DNA of 64,000 bases from Nymphaea colorata (taxonomy: Eukaryota > Streptophyta > Magnoliopsida > Nymphaeales > Nymphaeaceae). The stretch's first letter is position 1. Each line of letters begins with the position of its first letter. The translations under genes and the position numbers were made by a program. Positions 38,641 to 53,126 of the stretch are shown here, piece by piece. The stretch covers positions 18,226,370-18,290,369 of the forward strand of contig NC_045140.1 in NCBI RefSeq assembly GCF_008831285.2. The letters run 5' to 3'. The notes below the pieces were generated by a model. The model ran no database searches and was not told where the DNA came from. It was given only the letters and a program-made list of their open reading frames with translations.

Positions 38641-41600
38641 CCCATTCAGCCTGTCAAAGAATCTAACAGCAATTTCCATAATCCATAATTTGCGCTGCTT
38701 CAGTTGGCAGCAACAGAAGTACATTTTTAGGTACCAAGATTCTGCCTTTACTGTGAAGCCTTCAAATGTTTTGCCTGCCTTAAATTTGCCGTTGGAGGAT
38801 TCCAAATTGTACTAAATCTAATGCAACAGAAACAAAATTTTACCTTGTTCAAACTAAAGCATGTGGCAACTGGCAATGGTGTCACTGTGTCTATTCTTTT
38901 CTTCCAGGTCTGTATACTTTTAGCCTTTTCCCAGTTGAAAAATTACAGAGACTCTTTCTCCCTCTCTCCCCCTCTCTTTCTCTGTGACAGAGACACACGC
39001 TCGAGGTTTGGGTTTGAAAGAGATGCCATCCATTAATATTTACTCCATTACTTTTGAATTTATCTTATGAAATAGAAACTAAAGCGGCAATCCATGTGGA
39101 TCTCTTCGATGAAGGTGTACAGAGTGCAGTTCACGTTCTTGGTGACAAAAGTTGCAGAAGTGCTTCCAATTTTTACAGTGACTGTTAAAAGCTGGTGTCT
39201 AGAATCAACTAAAACTTTGTTCAGAGCTTGCTGCTTCCTTCGATCTATCCTGCTCACACACACTAATACTCAAAAGAAAAGAAGAAAAAAATAAGTTGAG
39301 AGCAAAAGCATGCATATTGGTTACGATGTCGTGATCAAGATCAAGTAGTTCAAACTGAAGTAACCCAGCTCATAATTTTTCTTTTGTTTTCTTCAATTGC
39401 CAAATAATGGCAGAACATTTCTTATTGGTTATATAGGACAGGGATTCGATGGGTAGAACTCAAAGTCTTTGCTAACCACACAGAATGCGTCCAGATTTGT
39501 GGACCCTTTCCAACGAGTCATGCTTTAGGTTCACCAAACTCATGACTCCAACCAGCAGCGATCATCAACCCACCCGCCGCTTGCTGTGTGCCTGACGCAC
39601 CTGCAGTACTCAGCATAGTGCAGGGCTGGTAATTGGAACGACCAAGTTGCTGTTCTTTCAGATCATTAAAAATCATTTTGAATCATGCAAATGTCACCTA
39701 CGAAGTAAGAATTTAAAAATTAAGTCTTAACTTTGTTAACCCATAAAATGCAATCTATACCTTGAATTTTCATTTCTTCGCTCATGTATTTTCATATGCA
39801 TTATGTTTATCTAACTAGCTATTAAAAACAGCTTCTTATTAAAAGCACTCAGAAGTAAAGACAAGAAGAATATTTTGCCATGTTTTTGCGGCCTAGTGTT
39901 TTTGCTGCCCCAGAATCATCACGGGATGGATATATAATGCAATTTTACAAATATGATCTAAGTTGGTCGCTTAACAAACGTCAAACATCCAAGTCGCATC
40001 ATGTGATTTGACTTCTCAAGGAAAAGGACCAACCCGATAAACAAAAGGCAGGGATCACAACGCAACAATTTGATAGACCAAAAATTCAACAACTTATTTT
40101 ATGAATGCATTATCAAAACCATTGTTCTTAATAAAATACCACCTTGAAACTATTTATATTAGTCATGTCTTAACGAAACAACTTTCTTTTAAATTGGGGA
40201 AAACAAGGGGCACACCAAAATTATGAACACACTGTTCTCTCATAGAAACATTTCGAAACACGGATGTTGTCTGAATATTGTGACAAAAAGCTGGATTTTT
40301 AATGGAAATGTTCACATTAAATTAAGAATTATTCCTTCAACTGGTATTCTAAGGTTTTACCCTGCCAAAAAAGTCCTACTGATAGAAATGAAAAGAATGA
40401 AACAAAAGGAAAGAAAAAAGGAAGGATTGATAAAGCGCCGTTGGCCGCATATTCTCCAAACCAGTTGTTCACAGATGTTACTTTCCGGTGACAAAAGCAA
40501 ACTTAACTTATAGTCAGAATAGGACCAAAATCCATGTGCCACCCAGCGCCCTACAAAATGGTTCCCATGATTATATTATTATATGTGAAGGAAACCACTC
40601 TCATTTTGGTCCTACTCAACCGAACAGGGCCAATCAATTGTGACCCAGCTCATTCTTTTGCTTGCAGGTATGTATATATCAAGGTCTTGCAATGAAAGGC
40701 AACAGGTCACCTAAACCCTTGCAACTAATTGGAACATGTTATATAAACTTGGTGGTCATTAATAAGTTACAAGCTTCGAATCATGTAAATGATAGCCGGC
40801 GGTGCCGCCAGCCATGAGATTTTCCGGCATCTTTCAGTGCGAGAGGCGGCCTGTACTGTCCGCTGTCAGCAAGAGTTCCTCGTTGATCAGTCTTTATAAG
40901 AGATCCATCCGGCCGCCTGGCTACAAAGTCAGGCTTAATTGGGTTAGGTCGTTGTTGCATGAAAAGAAAAGTTGGAAGAATTTTAAACTGGAGTCGCATG
41001 TTAAGACAAGTATGGTCTATGTCTCGATGAGAAAAAGTGGCCAGATCGAGAAAGAAAGCACTGCATCGATCTAAAGACAAATTACATGAGAAATAGTGGA
41101 GATCGAGAATGAAAGCCACCACATCAATGTAAAGACAAACAGTTTGGTCTACGGAGAAGATGAAAAGGTTCGTTCAAAACAAAAAGTTGCCGCCATTAAG
41201 GACCCTACTCAACGTTGCCTTCGGGTTCAGTAGCCTAGAGTCTCCTTGTCAATTGTCATGACCTCTGTGGCTACAATCACAAGTTTGGTTTTGGCCATCA
41301 ACCGCACCAAATTGAGCCAACCAGACAATTCACCAGTTGAGAATTGAACCCATGAGACCTACATTTAAGTACTTTCACTTAATTTATAAGTATTAATTTG
41401 CTTACCGTATGAATAAAGGCAAGGCTTTAGCTGTTTGTTCATTTCATTACATGGATTTCTGGATTTTTGTATTGCATTTCACGTTGTGTGTGTGTGTGTT
41501 CACGCACATGTGTTTGTGTGGCGCATGCATGTCTGTGTTTGGCACCACTGACAAAGTCTGTTGGACTCAAAAGATATATTTTTATATGGTTTACGCACTA

Positions 41601-44600
41601 CCTTTTATGAAAACACTGTGCAGTTTGTAGGTCATATAGTACATAAAAAGGCTTCCCTACATATTACTGTGCTTTGTTACTGGAGAGAAGGTAATCATGA
41701 ACATGCTCTGATGGATCTGCGCAACCTACCATCTTTATTTTTTTCTTTGTCAAGCATGAAAAATCATGTATGTAATTTTAACATATACATATCTATTGTC
41801 CCTTCAAGAGCATAATATTGTGAGGTGAAAATCACAAACTCGGTCACTTCTGCTGTGGTGATCAGCAAATTAAGCCACCGCATGTGGTATTGTTAGTCGG
41901 AACCCTCTCAACAGCAGGATGACTTTGTCAAAAAGGAAGATGACCTCACATAAGACAGGACACTATCAATGAGAGATGTATAATTTGATAATTGGCCGTT
42001 TCTAGTTTTCCCTTTCGACTTGCATGTGGCATATCCAACCAACCATTCCATTGGCTTGCCTAGCTTTACTGCCTGGCTAGAATCTCAAGATCTTAAGCTC
42101 AAGGATTTTGGATCCTTGATTTCTAACAAGAATAGGGAAATCTTATGTTTAAAAGATGTGCATGCAGCATAGGAAAGTCTTGTAAACCTTGCATCCTGAA
42201 ATATACAGATCTCTGGTCAAACCTACCATACGTTATACGTACGAGTTGTTGAGATCCATGGATTTAAGGCATTAATTAATTCTATGTTTCTCAAATCCAC
42301 CGTTTGTTTGGAAAATGAATTGAAGGTGGACTCTTTTATTAAATCAAAACTTTGAATGTAAGAATAAGGATAGTTTTTTGGGTGAGCAAGAGGAGAATTT
42401 CATCTTTCCACCCAAACTCCCTTATCTTTTTAAAGTGCAAAGTCTGCTTTTAGTGCCTCAGAATACCACTCATGCCGTAATTCAACTTAAGCGGCGGTAG
42501 CCCCACTTTTGCGGCACAAGGGAGTTGACAAGTACGAGGATAAATAAACCCCCTCTTAATCTTTGGTCTTTTAGATTATTGAAGATGGTAAAAAAAGGAA
42601 CAAGCAGAACTTCCTTGATGGAAAGCTGAAGGGGTTGCAGTACTCTAATAATATATTATGAGATTGCAAAACCAAAGCGAGTTGCATTTTTTTTGCTTGG
42701 GATATAGGGATATTCGAGCTGGAATCCCTGAAAATATGGCTTTTCTTGTTGTCATTCGGAACCTTGACTATTGGCTCTTTTTATACGTGAAAATAGTTAA
42801 CATATTTATATGATCCAAGTAAGAACCACCTCATATGGACCTTAGTTGGATCATTTAGATATGCCGGCACAATTTTCACATAGTAATTATTCATAAGTTT
42901 GTGCTTCTTTTATTAGGTCTCTTACAAGCATATTCACTTTGTTGGAGGTTTATACATTCATATGTGAATATGAAGGAAGAAAAGTCTAATGCCTTATCCG
43001 ACTCCAAGCGTTAAATTTAGAATTTGAATCTGGTCCTGATTGGATCGGCTTTCATTTGTTTAATTGAACCAAAATAAAAAAATGCGGCCATACTTTCCCA
43101 TCAAATGTTGAGTTCATTTTGCTGGACCATTAAACTTGAAGTCCTCTAACTAGGAAACGTCTACTGTTGTATGTCCGCGTAATATGATATGGTAGAGGCC
43201 TAAAAGTGGCTTTCATAAAGCATCTGCCATACTTTGGAAATATCATGACATCTCAAAAGTGATTCGTACTTACGGACATCTATATCTCGAGAAAGTCATA
43301 TGTTCACACAGTCATCATGTTTATATTAATATGCCTGCTGGTGTTTCAATTGTAACTTTTGACAAATTTTCACTTTTGAAAAGACCGGCTTCCCACTTTT
43401 ACTCATTTCTTCCTAAAAATGAATTTAAACTATAGGGAAATCAAAATCCGTGAAAGTGTTTGCTTGTCTTAAATTGATCTACGTGAGAATGGGCCTCAGA
43501 GGATGGAATCGATCAAAGAAAAGGATGTATAGTCATTTGGGATTTGGTTAAGAGGTTTTTTTTTTAAATTTATTTATAGAGCAGAGAATGGAGTGAAAAC
43601 ACGCTCGATGGCCTACGGAGATAAATTTGACCCGACCTAACGACAGGTCAAACAGCTTTGTACCTTTCTTTCGTTATTTTCCAAATCCATAGTCTCCGAA
43701 ACGTTCTTATCAATTTAAACAAAAGTAAAAAATGTGATCTCTCGGTTTTCGTACACAGTTTCGTGCGTAAGGCCAACGGGTCGGGCATCGGATCCATCCC
43801 TTCTCAGCAACGGGCAACCAAGTCAGGTCCATACCGGGTCAAATAAATAAAAAGCTCAATCCGATCCATCTAAACCAAACTAGAAACTTTTCACTATCCA
43901 TTCAAGTTTGCATATAAATTGCATGGAAGAGTTAGCGCGTGTAGTGCAAGTGCAACTGCGACCAAATAATCCAAATCCACATTGTCGGGTTGGAGACTCC
44001 GCCCCAAACCCAACCGCTGCTAACATGACCCGGTCAAGGCAGCAGACAAATTGAAAATTTTTTGTCATCTCATTCAAATAAGATCATCCGTGGGATTTGT
44101 GTTCTAAACAGAGTCCGCTGCGCTGCCGACTCGGTCAATTGTGCATGCCTGAGTGATCCATATGATATGAATGGAATGGTATGGTATGCGAGCAGACCGA
44201 TCTGTGCACATTTATATAAACAAAACAAAACCAATAGCCCTCACCTCAATTACAAGAATCTAGTTTTCCATAATTCCTGCTTGCGCAGATTTAGAACTGT
44301 TAAATGCATTAAACTCAAATCCAAATTCGGTGTCGCATAAAAAGGGAAAGACCCGATTCCACCCATCTTCAGCCCAGCACTACTAAGCGCAAAACAAAAC
44401 AAGCTTGAGCCTGGCCAGACTTAAAACGGACTCAGCTCCACTTGACCATGGGCAATTTGGGAACTAAAAATGGACGTGGTAGTAAAAAAAAAAAAGAAAA
44501 CAGATGAGGGTATATTTGACCTTCTATCTCGAATCAACGGTTAGATGGAGCGAACCAGTAACCAGCCGGATAAAACAAACCATTCATCAATGGAAATTTC

Positions 44601-44682
44601 ATTAAAACGCAATCTCTCTCACCTACTCTTGAAACAGTCAAACCCATCAATATATTATAATAAAAAATAATTAATTTTATAT

Positions 44683-44692
44683 TTTATATAAA
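44683..44692 (+). promoter_or_regulatory. Candidate TATA box of the formin gene
   Basis: TTTATATAAA about 115 bp upstream of the ATG at 44805, inside a strongly AT-rich stretch, so the exact element is uncertain. Confidence 0.35.
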
Positions 44693-44804
44693 AAAAAAAA
44701 AAAAACGGCACCAACCAAAATTCTAAAAATAATATGAGGAAAGATCCTGCCCGAAAATCTTCCTTGTTTCTCGTCCCCCTTCTCATTCCCCCCCTCCTCC
44801 TCTC

Positions 44805-47800
44805 ATGGCGGCCCTTCCCTTCCTCTTCATTCTCTTCTCCTTCTTCTCTCCATCCTCTTCGGATTCCCCTCGTAACATAGAGACCTTCTATCCTCCCATA
44901 GCGTCGCCGCCGGTATCACCACCATCATCGTCCTCGCCGCTACCAGTACCGCCATCTTCGTCGCCACCACCGGCCCGAAACGATACGGGCACTATACCGC
45001 CTCCATCGCCAGCACCCACATCCTATAAACGAACCATCGCGGTGTCGGTGGCGGCCACAGCAGCCGGCACCCTCTTACTCTCCTTTCTTTGCTTCTTCTT
45101 CGCGCAGAAACACCTCGACAAGCGGCGGATGTCTCGGCTTAAGAGCATAGTCGTCTCCGGTCCCCCGCCCTTCGCCGGCGCGAGTCGGAGTTCGTTCAAG
45201 CGGGTTGAGGGGACGCTCAAAGGCCTGATCGTTGACGAGAACGGGCTTGATGTGCTCTATTGGAGGAAGCTCGACGACCAGCACACGGTGAAGAGGGAGA
45301 GGGCGTCGCAGACGGTGCCGCTGCGATCGCCGGGATCGGTGTCGTCCACTTCGTCCGCTTTTCGGTCGCAGGAAATTAGAGATGATGAGATCAGGGAGTA
45401 TGAGACGATCCCCGCGCCGGTGGCAGTCACGGGCTCGGTTCCTGCATTCATGACGAAGACGAATTCGGCTCCGAAGTCGATAAGAGAGGTTAATTCTGTT
45501 TCGAGGGGACGAACAGATGCAAATCAGCAACCAACATCAAGTTCGGCGCCGCCAACACCCGCGGAAAATCATACTCCTGTGCCACCTCTCCCTCTTCCAC
45601 CAGGCAAAAGAGGTCCTTCCCCTCCTCCTCCGCCTCCCGGTGCTGCTAACCAGGCACCACCACAGGCACCGCCTCCTCCGACTGAGAAAGCACCGCTACC
45701 CCCACCACCGGGAAGGGCTCCATCACCACCACCACCACCACCACCACCTGGAAAAGCTTCACCGCCGCCTCCACCACCACCGGGCAAAGCACCCCCACCG
45801 CCACCTGGGAAGGCGCCCCCACCACCACCCGGCAAAGCACCCCCACCACCACCGGGCAAAGCACCCCCACCGCCACCCCCTGGCGGCGCGTTCAAAAAGC
45901 CTCCTGCCTCAGCCAAGTCGAAGGAAGGCGAGGCCTCGTCATCCTCCGCATTGCCGGAAAGCTCGTCGGCCGCGGCGCCGGCGAAGTTGAAGCCATTGCA
46001 TTGGGACAAGGTTCCGGCCAACGCCGATCATTCCATGGTCTGGGACAAAATCGGTGGCGGATCGTTCAGGTCTGAAAGCACATCCTCCTTCATTGACTTC
46101 CTCATTTGTTTTTCACGTCACTTACGCCCATTGTTTCTACATAACTGATCCGAACAACTAATCTAAGCTACGTGATTATTAGCCCCACTAAAGATTTAGT
46201 TTACGCGCATTAGAATGAACATCCAACAATGTGATTGCAGAGGAATTGTTCAACTCTATACTATTACTATTTTTTTTTTTCCAACTTTCGCCAAGTCGAT
46301 GTGATCTCTAGCTCACAAGCGATGGAAATTTACTTCACATATGCAACCCTCGTGTTCTTTTCTTATTATATCTGTTTCTCATGAATGTACTGTAAAGAAG
46401 GCTTTAGTTCCCCCCTCTAGTCGTTTTTGGGCCATAGAATGCATCTCTTGAGACCAAATTTGTTTGACAAACATAAAAGAGTTTCTATATTTCTTCAGTG
46501 TCTTTCCTGTTTTAATTCTTTTACTTCTGTTACGAATGATATGGTCAGTCAGACATGCCAAATGTCTAATTCACTTTATTTTTGTTTAACAGCAAAAGCA
46601 GTATATTTACATGTTAAATAACCATTAAAACTTGGGATGTGTAACTCACATATTAAAGACTTCCTCAAACCACAAGGCGAAGGTGGGAGGAATTATCCAA
46701 AGTTGTCCCCTTCACGTTACTGATGGTCCTCTCATAAAAGCAACCATAATAAATACAACTTCAATGTACCGCCGATAGAAAAACATCTCTATTGAGCAAG
46801 TCAAATGTCAAAGTCAAGACAGCCATCGGAGGCACGCGCGAACCTTCTCCTCCGCTCAGTCGCAAAATATCGGGACATTTCATCACGATATTTTGGGTTT
46901 TTTTTTTTTTTTCTTGGCAGGTTTGACGACGACCTGATGGAAGCGCTGTTTGGGTATGTGGCCACCAACAAGAGGAAGGGAGCAGCGGGCGAGCCCACCA
47001 CGCCCTCCAAACCTGACCCACAGGCCAACCAGCCCCCACAGCAGATCTTCCTCCTGGACCCACGCAAGTCGCAGAACGTAGCCATAGTCCTGCGCTCACT
47101 CGGCCTACCTCGCCAAGCCATCGTGGACTCGCTCCTCCTAGGGAAGGGCCTCCAACCGGACACGCTCGAGAAGCTCTCTAAGATCGCACCCACCTCGGAG
47201 GAGCAGTCCGAAATCGTCTCCCATCCGGCCGACTCGGCCTCCCGCCTCGCCGACGCCGAGTCCTTCCTCTACGACCTCCTCACCGCCGTGCCGACCGCGT
47301 TCCAGCGGATCGACGCAATGCTCTTCAGATCGACCTACGAGTCCGAGATGCTCACCCTGAAACAGAACCTCCAGACGCTGGAATCGGCGTGCAAGGAGCT
47401 CAGAAATCGTGGGCTGTTCTTCAAATTGCTGGAGGCCGTGCTTAAGGCCGGCAACCGGATGAACGCCGGCACGGCGAGGGGAAACGCTCAGGCGTTTAAC
47501 CTTACGTCGTTGAGGAAGCTCGGTGATGTGAAGAGCACGGATGGTAAGACGACGCTTCTGTACTTTGTGGTGCAAGAGGTTGTGCGGTCTGAAGGGAAGA
47601 AGTGCGTTCTCAACCGGGACAGGAGCTTCCGGCGATCGGATTCAACGCGCCGGGATAAAACGATGGCTGGGGATGATGGTAAGGAGGAGAGAGAGAGCGA
47701 GTACTTGACGCTTGGATTGCCGGTGGTTGGTGGGCTGAGTGTGGATTTCACCAACGTGAAGAGCGCGGCGGGAATCGAGTACGAGTTCGTGGCTGGATGC

Positions 47801-48232
47801 TGCGACAGGCTGAGCGTCCAGGTTGAAAAGATCAAGCAGTTCGTCGGGAGTTTGAGCGGCGCTGACGGCGGCGAGTTCAAGGAGGAGATGAAGGGATTCG
47901 TGGAGGGTGCGGAGGAGGAGCTGAAGGTGATCAAAGGAGAGGAGAAGAGGGTCATGGAGATTGTCAAGAGGACGACGGAGTACTACCACGCCGGCGCCGC
48001 GAAGGACCGACCGGAGAACTTGTTGCAGCTGTTCGTTGTAGTGAAGGATTTCTTGAACAGTGTCGACCAGGTCTGCGTGGAGATTGCGAGGACCTTGCAG
48101 AAGAAGAGAAGCGGAACGGCTTCGCCGTCTGCCGCTGCCGGTGGCAGATCTCCGGCGAGGTTCGCAAACTTGCCCGCGCATTTCCTATCAGATACTTCAA
48201 GGACATCAAGCGAATCAGATGAAGAATTCTAA
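44805..48232 (+). CDS. Class I (transmembrane) formin, FH1-FH2 actin nucleator, 858 residues
   Basis: Two exons, 44805-46069 and 46921-48232, join within an arginine codon to give GGGSFRFDDDLMEALFG, a conserved formin stretch. Order: signal peptide (1-19); Ser/Pro-rich extracellular part (20-75) with one NDT site; membrane helix (about 77-100); basic juxtamembrane KHLDKRR; linker; FH1 polyproline (about 250-385) with GKAPPPPP repeats; FH2 from about 394 (LKPLHWDKV) including LEAVLKAGNRMNAGTARGNA and FNLTSLRKLGDVKSTDGKT; acidic tail ending SSESDEEF. Class I formins sit in the plasma membrane, contact the wall through the Pro-rich ectodomain, and nucleate and elongate actin from profilin-actin recruited by FH1. 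The FH2 coding region is uninterrupted after its first residues. Confidence 0.96.
45783..45878 (+). repeat. Four tandem 24-bp units coding GKAPPPPP in the FH1 domain
   Basis: Units begin at 45783, 45807, 45831 and 45855, each encoding GKAPPPPP with a few silent changes. Irregular proline runs lie on both sides. Each Pro5 run is a likely profilin-binding track. Repeat number may vary between individuals. Confidence 0.85.
46070..46920 (+). other. Formin intron
   Basis: 851 bp, AT-rich, starting GTCTGA and ending with a T-run and TTGGCAG. The open frame of exon 2 runs back into the intron without a stop, so the acceptor choice rests on fit to the formin sequence. No repeat or nested gene is seen. 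Confidence 0.8.
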
Positions 48233-51200
48233 GGTGGCTGAGTTTCATTTGCCGTTGTCGGAACATCCTCACAGAGCTGCCATGTTCTTTGCGACTTGAA
48301 GTTTTAGGTCCGGCCACAGCGGAAAGTTGATCAGTGTGGTCTATTTTCTCTTGAAAATTTAGCCCTAGTGCACACTTCGACCAATTTCTTATGGTGATGC
48401 AATTCTAGTTAGAAAAATTCACCTTGGGGATGTTGATTGCACCTAAGAAACATGGTAAAAATAAATCAGCATACAAGGTTCAGCTCAGTGTAGTGTTTCT
48501 GATCGGAGGATCGCTTCCTGTTTTCAGTTTCAATGTGTGGGGGAAAATAGAAGAACAAAAGGAACAAGAGTTTTCTCCATCTGTACTTCTGTAATATCTG
48601 TCAATATTTTTTTTCTTCTCTGTTGTAAATATATCAGAGATGATTGTATGGAAGGGAAGTTGAATCTCCGTTCCATAAGTTGGTAATCCTGTTCTTCACA
48701 GAACAGTTGAGATTTTTAAAAGACTCTTTCAAATTGTATGGATTCATTTGTGTGCATCTTTTTTCTGATTTGTGGTTTATTTGCTTCAGATGACTCCGAA
48801 TTCTACTACTGATTGTGTGAATCTGTTTCCTGTTTTCTTTACTAAGGAAAATTTAAAGTTAGTGCTGCTGCAGATGCTCTCCTCTATTGCTCTCCTCTAT
48901 CACGACAATGAGTACTTGAGCCTTAAGAATCACAACTTTTTGCAATATATTATCTACCACCATGAAGCATTGTCACGAAATTTTTTTTAATAAGTTTTCT
49001 TTTTTAATCTTTTAAATCGGCCAATTTGCCGTATCGGCACGGTTCATGAATATGGAATTTAATAAACTGGCCATGAACTATGAAATAAAAAGCAGATCAA
49101 TGGATCCTGAAAATTCATCTTAAAGTTCGTGTTCGTGCTAAAATTGAATCAAGCCAACACTATCACGTGTCTGTTTAAATTCGTGTTTTCCGTTCGTGAT
49201 TCACCAGACGCTTTTAATAATTAGAATTTATAAAGTAGCAACACTAAAAACAATTAACGGTCACAACATCATCACTGATAACTGATGCTTTTTTTTTTTT
49301 CTTCTGCAAACAATTTCACTTATCAATTGAAAATATTAAAAAGATTCTTGCAGCTGCCAGCTTGTTAGGATTGTAGCCACAGATGGCGTTATTGGTCGAG
49401 ATTTTTGTAAAAATCATAAAGAGACAAATATCCTTATCCAATGATCTTTAATATCCAGAAAAGGGGAATTCTCAAAATCAGAATATACGAATCAAACAAC
49501 AGCACGGCATATGGAAGGCAACTAAAACTTGGAAATTTATTATTATGATTATTATTTGCAAAATTTACGTGAAAAAGAAAAGCGATATTTTCAGAAGAAA
49601 TAAGAATAATTATGACTGCTGGGGACTACTCGTGGGACTCCTATCTGTCACCTGCTGAGATTGTGCGATCTGCCATTAATGGCGGCACCATGTTAGGCCC
49701 ATTATAACGTGTGAATGCAAACGGAATCAACGTACCATTTAGCTTGGAAGAAAGAAGAAGTAGTGTCTGTCACCATTTAAAGTATCATGCTAAAACATGA
49801 CAATGACCACGATAAAGAAAATTTATTAATCCAAAGACGAATATTAGACTGTGGAACATAAATTTCAGTTCCCTGTAACTGGTCTTATTTCAATATGGAT
49901 CTAAATAAAATACACTTTCCAGATCTGGATCTGAATACCTTCCGGAAGTTCCTTCTCTTTTTCCCCTCATTGCTAAGTTGGTATCCGCTCCTGAGCTCCT
50001 TCTCATGCTGGTATGGAATTTATTTAAGACTTGGGCGCTATATAGGAAAGGGTTTGCTGAATGCATGCCTGCTTTGATTGGATGTGGAGCATAGGCATTA
50101 ATGAGTTCATAGTTGGCATCGACAATGTTAATTGTTTATAAGGTACATTGCTTGCCCCTGCAGAACGGCTGCCATATCCAGCCATTAATGTTAGTCAATG
50201 AAGTTTCTGATGTAGTTGTATATGTCTTCCATTTTCTTAAAACATTGTAATTTTAACGAGAAATTACAATGGATAATGACATGAATGCAAATTATTCAAA
50301 ACTAAAATGATGTATTTGGGATATATTACGTAATAACACTCTCATAAGGATTTCAGCATACAAACTACTAGGCCATTTTAATTCTATGACTGTTGAATGT
50401 TCATATAAATGTGCAAGGTAATCGGACTTCTCAAAATCATCAAAACCTCTTGTTCTTCCCACCTTCCCGTTTACACTTTTCAAATTTTGACCATCTTTAG
50501 AATAAGTTATAAAACATGGTTTTAAATATTTACATACTGACAGAACTCTGGTTTTAAATATACATACCGAATTCAGAAATAATAAAACACACTTTGACTG
50601 AGTTATTATTTTATTTCGACCGTACTTGTATGTTCAAGTTGCCAGTGTTGTACCACTGGATTTGATGAATCGGACAATTCATTGGTTCAGCTGAATTGGT
50701 TGTGAATATGCTTGAAAATAGTGAAAAATTAAACACATAAAAGTTGACGTGATGCACTCTTGAATCTACCACTGAATTGAATCAGTTTGCCACTGATTTA
50801 TAAAAATCTGCCAATTTTGATAACTCCGCGTTTTAGTATGCATAAGCAACTATAGGACAACCCCAGATCTGATGATCTGATAGATCCAGATTTCGCCACC
50901 CTTTATTGAGACACCAATATCAAATTTTGCAGGTATACATGTTTTTTGTACCCAGAAACAATCTCTAATATGATTTAGGTATAACTAGTTTGATACCCAT
51001 GAGATTTATCCGACCAAACCCTGGCATCAACGGTGAAAAAGAAATGTTACGCATACTTTTGATGGGATTGTTAGTGTAAAGGCCAGATGCAAATGTTTTT
51101 TGAGTGGTCCAAGACACAGGCATGAATCTCGCGCGCGAGACAAGTGGATACTAGGTGAAAAAGAATCGTGAAACATATAACTGATAACATTACCTGAGTG

Positions 51201-51336
51201 TGTATTGGATGCTTAAATTTTAAACTTAACAAGCTGTCCGATTTTGAGTACGCTAATAAAGGCCACTTCCTCCGGTTGTCCTTGCACCTTTGTAATGCTA
51301 AACCATGCTTGACAGATGCCAAACCAAGATTCCTCG
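48233..51336. other. Spacer between the convergent formin and NOPCHAP1-like genes
   Basis: Holds the formin 3' UTR (AATAAA near 48460) and, at the right end, the probable 3' UTR of the minus-strand gene. No other gene is supported. The ORF at 51071-51322 lies in that 3' UTR and is unrecognised. Confidence 0.4.
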
Positions 51337-53091
51337 TTAAAGTTCTGTAATCTTCGGTCGCTTTCTCTTTTTGTCTGACCTCTCAGATTCATCCTCTGAC
51401 AATGGTGACTCAGATAAAGCAGGATGGCCTACGATTTCATCATCATCGCTGTCATCCGTATCGGAGGGGCTAACTGGCTCAGAAAGGGCCATTTGCGCAC
51501 CTGCCACAGCAGATTCAGCAGCTGCAACAGCTTCAGGTGTGTAAAGATCAACTATTCCTAGACGCAAATCCTGCAAAGTCGTTGACAATCATTACGTGAC
51601 AAAGATGCATCTCCATATATCAATGTAACGGGGAAAAGGTAAAAAGAGACTACCATTTCAATGTACTGCTCCTCATTTCCAGTTAGTGCTTCGATATCAA
51701 ATGCTTCCAGAGGTTTTTCCTGCACAAAGCACCTTTTTGTTCACAAGAAGGTATAGAAAGAGATTAAGTTGAGACTATATTGCCGACTTCAAACCTTAGC
51801 TTCACGCATTAGTTTTTCATTTGCTTCTGCCATTACTCCCAAAAAGTTCTTCACTCTTCCCAGAACTGTAAAATGGTTTCATGACCAATTCAGTTCATTC
51901 ATGAAATAATTTTACTTTTCTAAATGAAATGGAAAGAAAAAAAAAAAGATACTGAATTCAGCCAAGCAAATATAACCACACATCTAATGCAACTCATGAT
52001 GTCAAGTAAATTCATTGTTACACACTTTCCAGTCCGACTACTTGCTGATGTTTCATCTCAGCTTTGTACCCACACTTTTGTGTGTCTTCCAGAAGTGACT
52101 TCACACACACAGATGGACCTTGGAGGTGGTGGTCTCTGTTGTGGAGGGGGTGAGCTCATTTCCTGGGACTTTGGCACAGTGGGTTGTTTAAGCTGAAACA
52201 GGTTCCTCCTCTGCTTTCTCAGGAGCCCTTTTTGAACAACCGGAAATTGATGGAGGTGTTACTGGTGGCTGCGGGTAATTCCCAGGAGGTGGTTCTCAGA
52301 TCTAACAGTGTTCATTGGAAGGGGTGGCTCCAATGTAAAATTGACGATTCCTGTTCAGGGCATGGCTTGGAGTCCATTTTTAGGGGAATTAGCAGGATGG
52401 TGATCAGTAATCATCTCTGCCCCCTGCAGAGTTCATTGATCTGTTTGTTTAGCAGAGTTACCTAGGGATGTGGTTGGGTTATGTTTTTGGTTGAGTTTTC
52501 TGTTGACTGTTGTCAGTCTTTTATTCTTTCAATACCTTCTTGATTCATATTGAATAAATCGAAGTAACTCCCCCAGCAGGTTCCATGAAAAAATGCACAC
52601 CCTCCGAACAAATTTGTGTGCTTTTCCATGTCCTCCTGGTAGAATGGTCAATTTTGACTAAGAATTTAGAGAGAAGATCCCTCCTCCCTTCCACTGGCAA
52701 AATGAAGACTTAAGTTAAAATTGAAAATGATACAAGTTGGACAAGGTTCTAAAAGGACTAGTAGGGACTAGGGACTAATCGGTTCAAGACAATCCAAGTT
52801 AACATATATTTTTAAGTGTGTTCACATATGTACATATAACTGTATAAGTGTTTGTGTGTGTGAAGCGGGCTCAACCAGGACAGGTTTTTCCCCACCTGCT
52901 TTTCCTTTTTGTCCCCTTCTTTCGTATTTGTCTTCTCTCAAAACCACCCTGCCTTAAGATTGGTGGATTAAAAGGAACTTGAAATCCCCTCATTGAGAGA
53001 GAGAAAGAGAGACGAGAGGTAGTACAGTAGCCTAAGTGAGATATCTCAGCACACACACACACACAAACAAAGAACTCTCAAGCTGAAGCAT

Positions 53092-53126
<35 letters not shown>

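Larger units (their letters stand above)
36341..44682. other. Long AT-rich spacer left of the formin gene
   Basis: No supported gene over 8 kb. It holds a 20-bp tandem duplication (37221-37260), a TG/TA microsatellite (37890-37934), AT-rich sequence with recurring GGATTCGGAT-type words (38290-38640) and a GT tract near 41486-41500. A GC-richer patch at 40795-40925 has open frames on both strands but no recognised product. Confidence 0.4.

Noticed and set aside
40781-41122. 113-codon minus-strand frame and overlapping plus-strand frames
   Set aside because: No recognisable domain and no supporting promoter; kept only as a GC-richer patch.
45569-46021. 151-codon Gly-rich frame on the minus strand
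   Set aside because: Exact antisense of the formin proline-rich FH1 region; an artefact of CCN codons.
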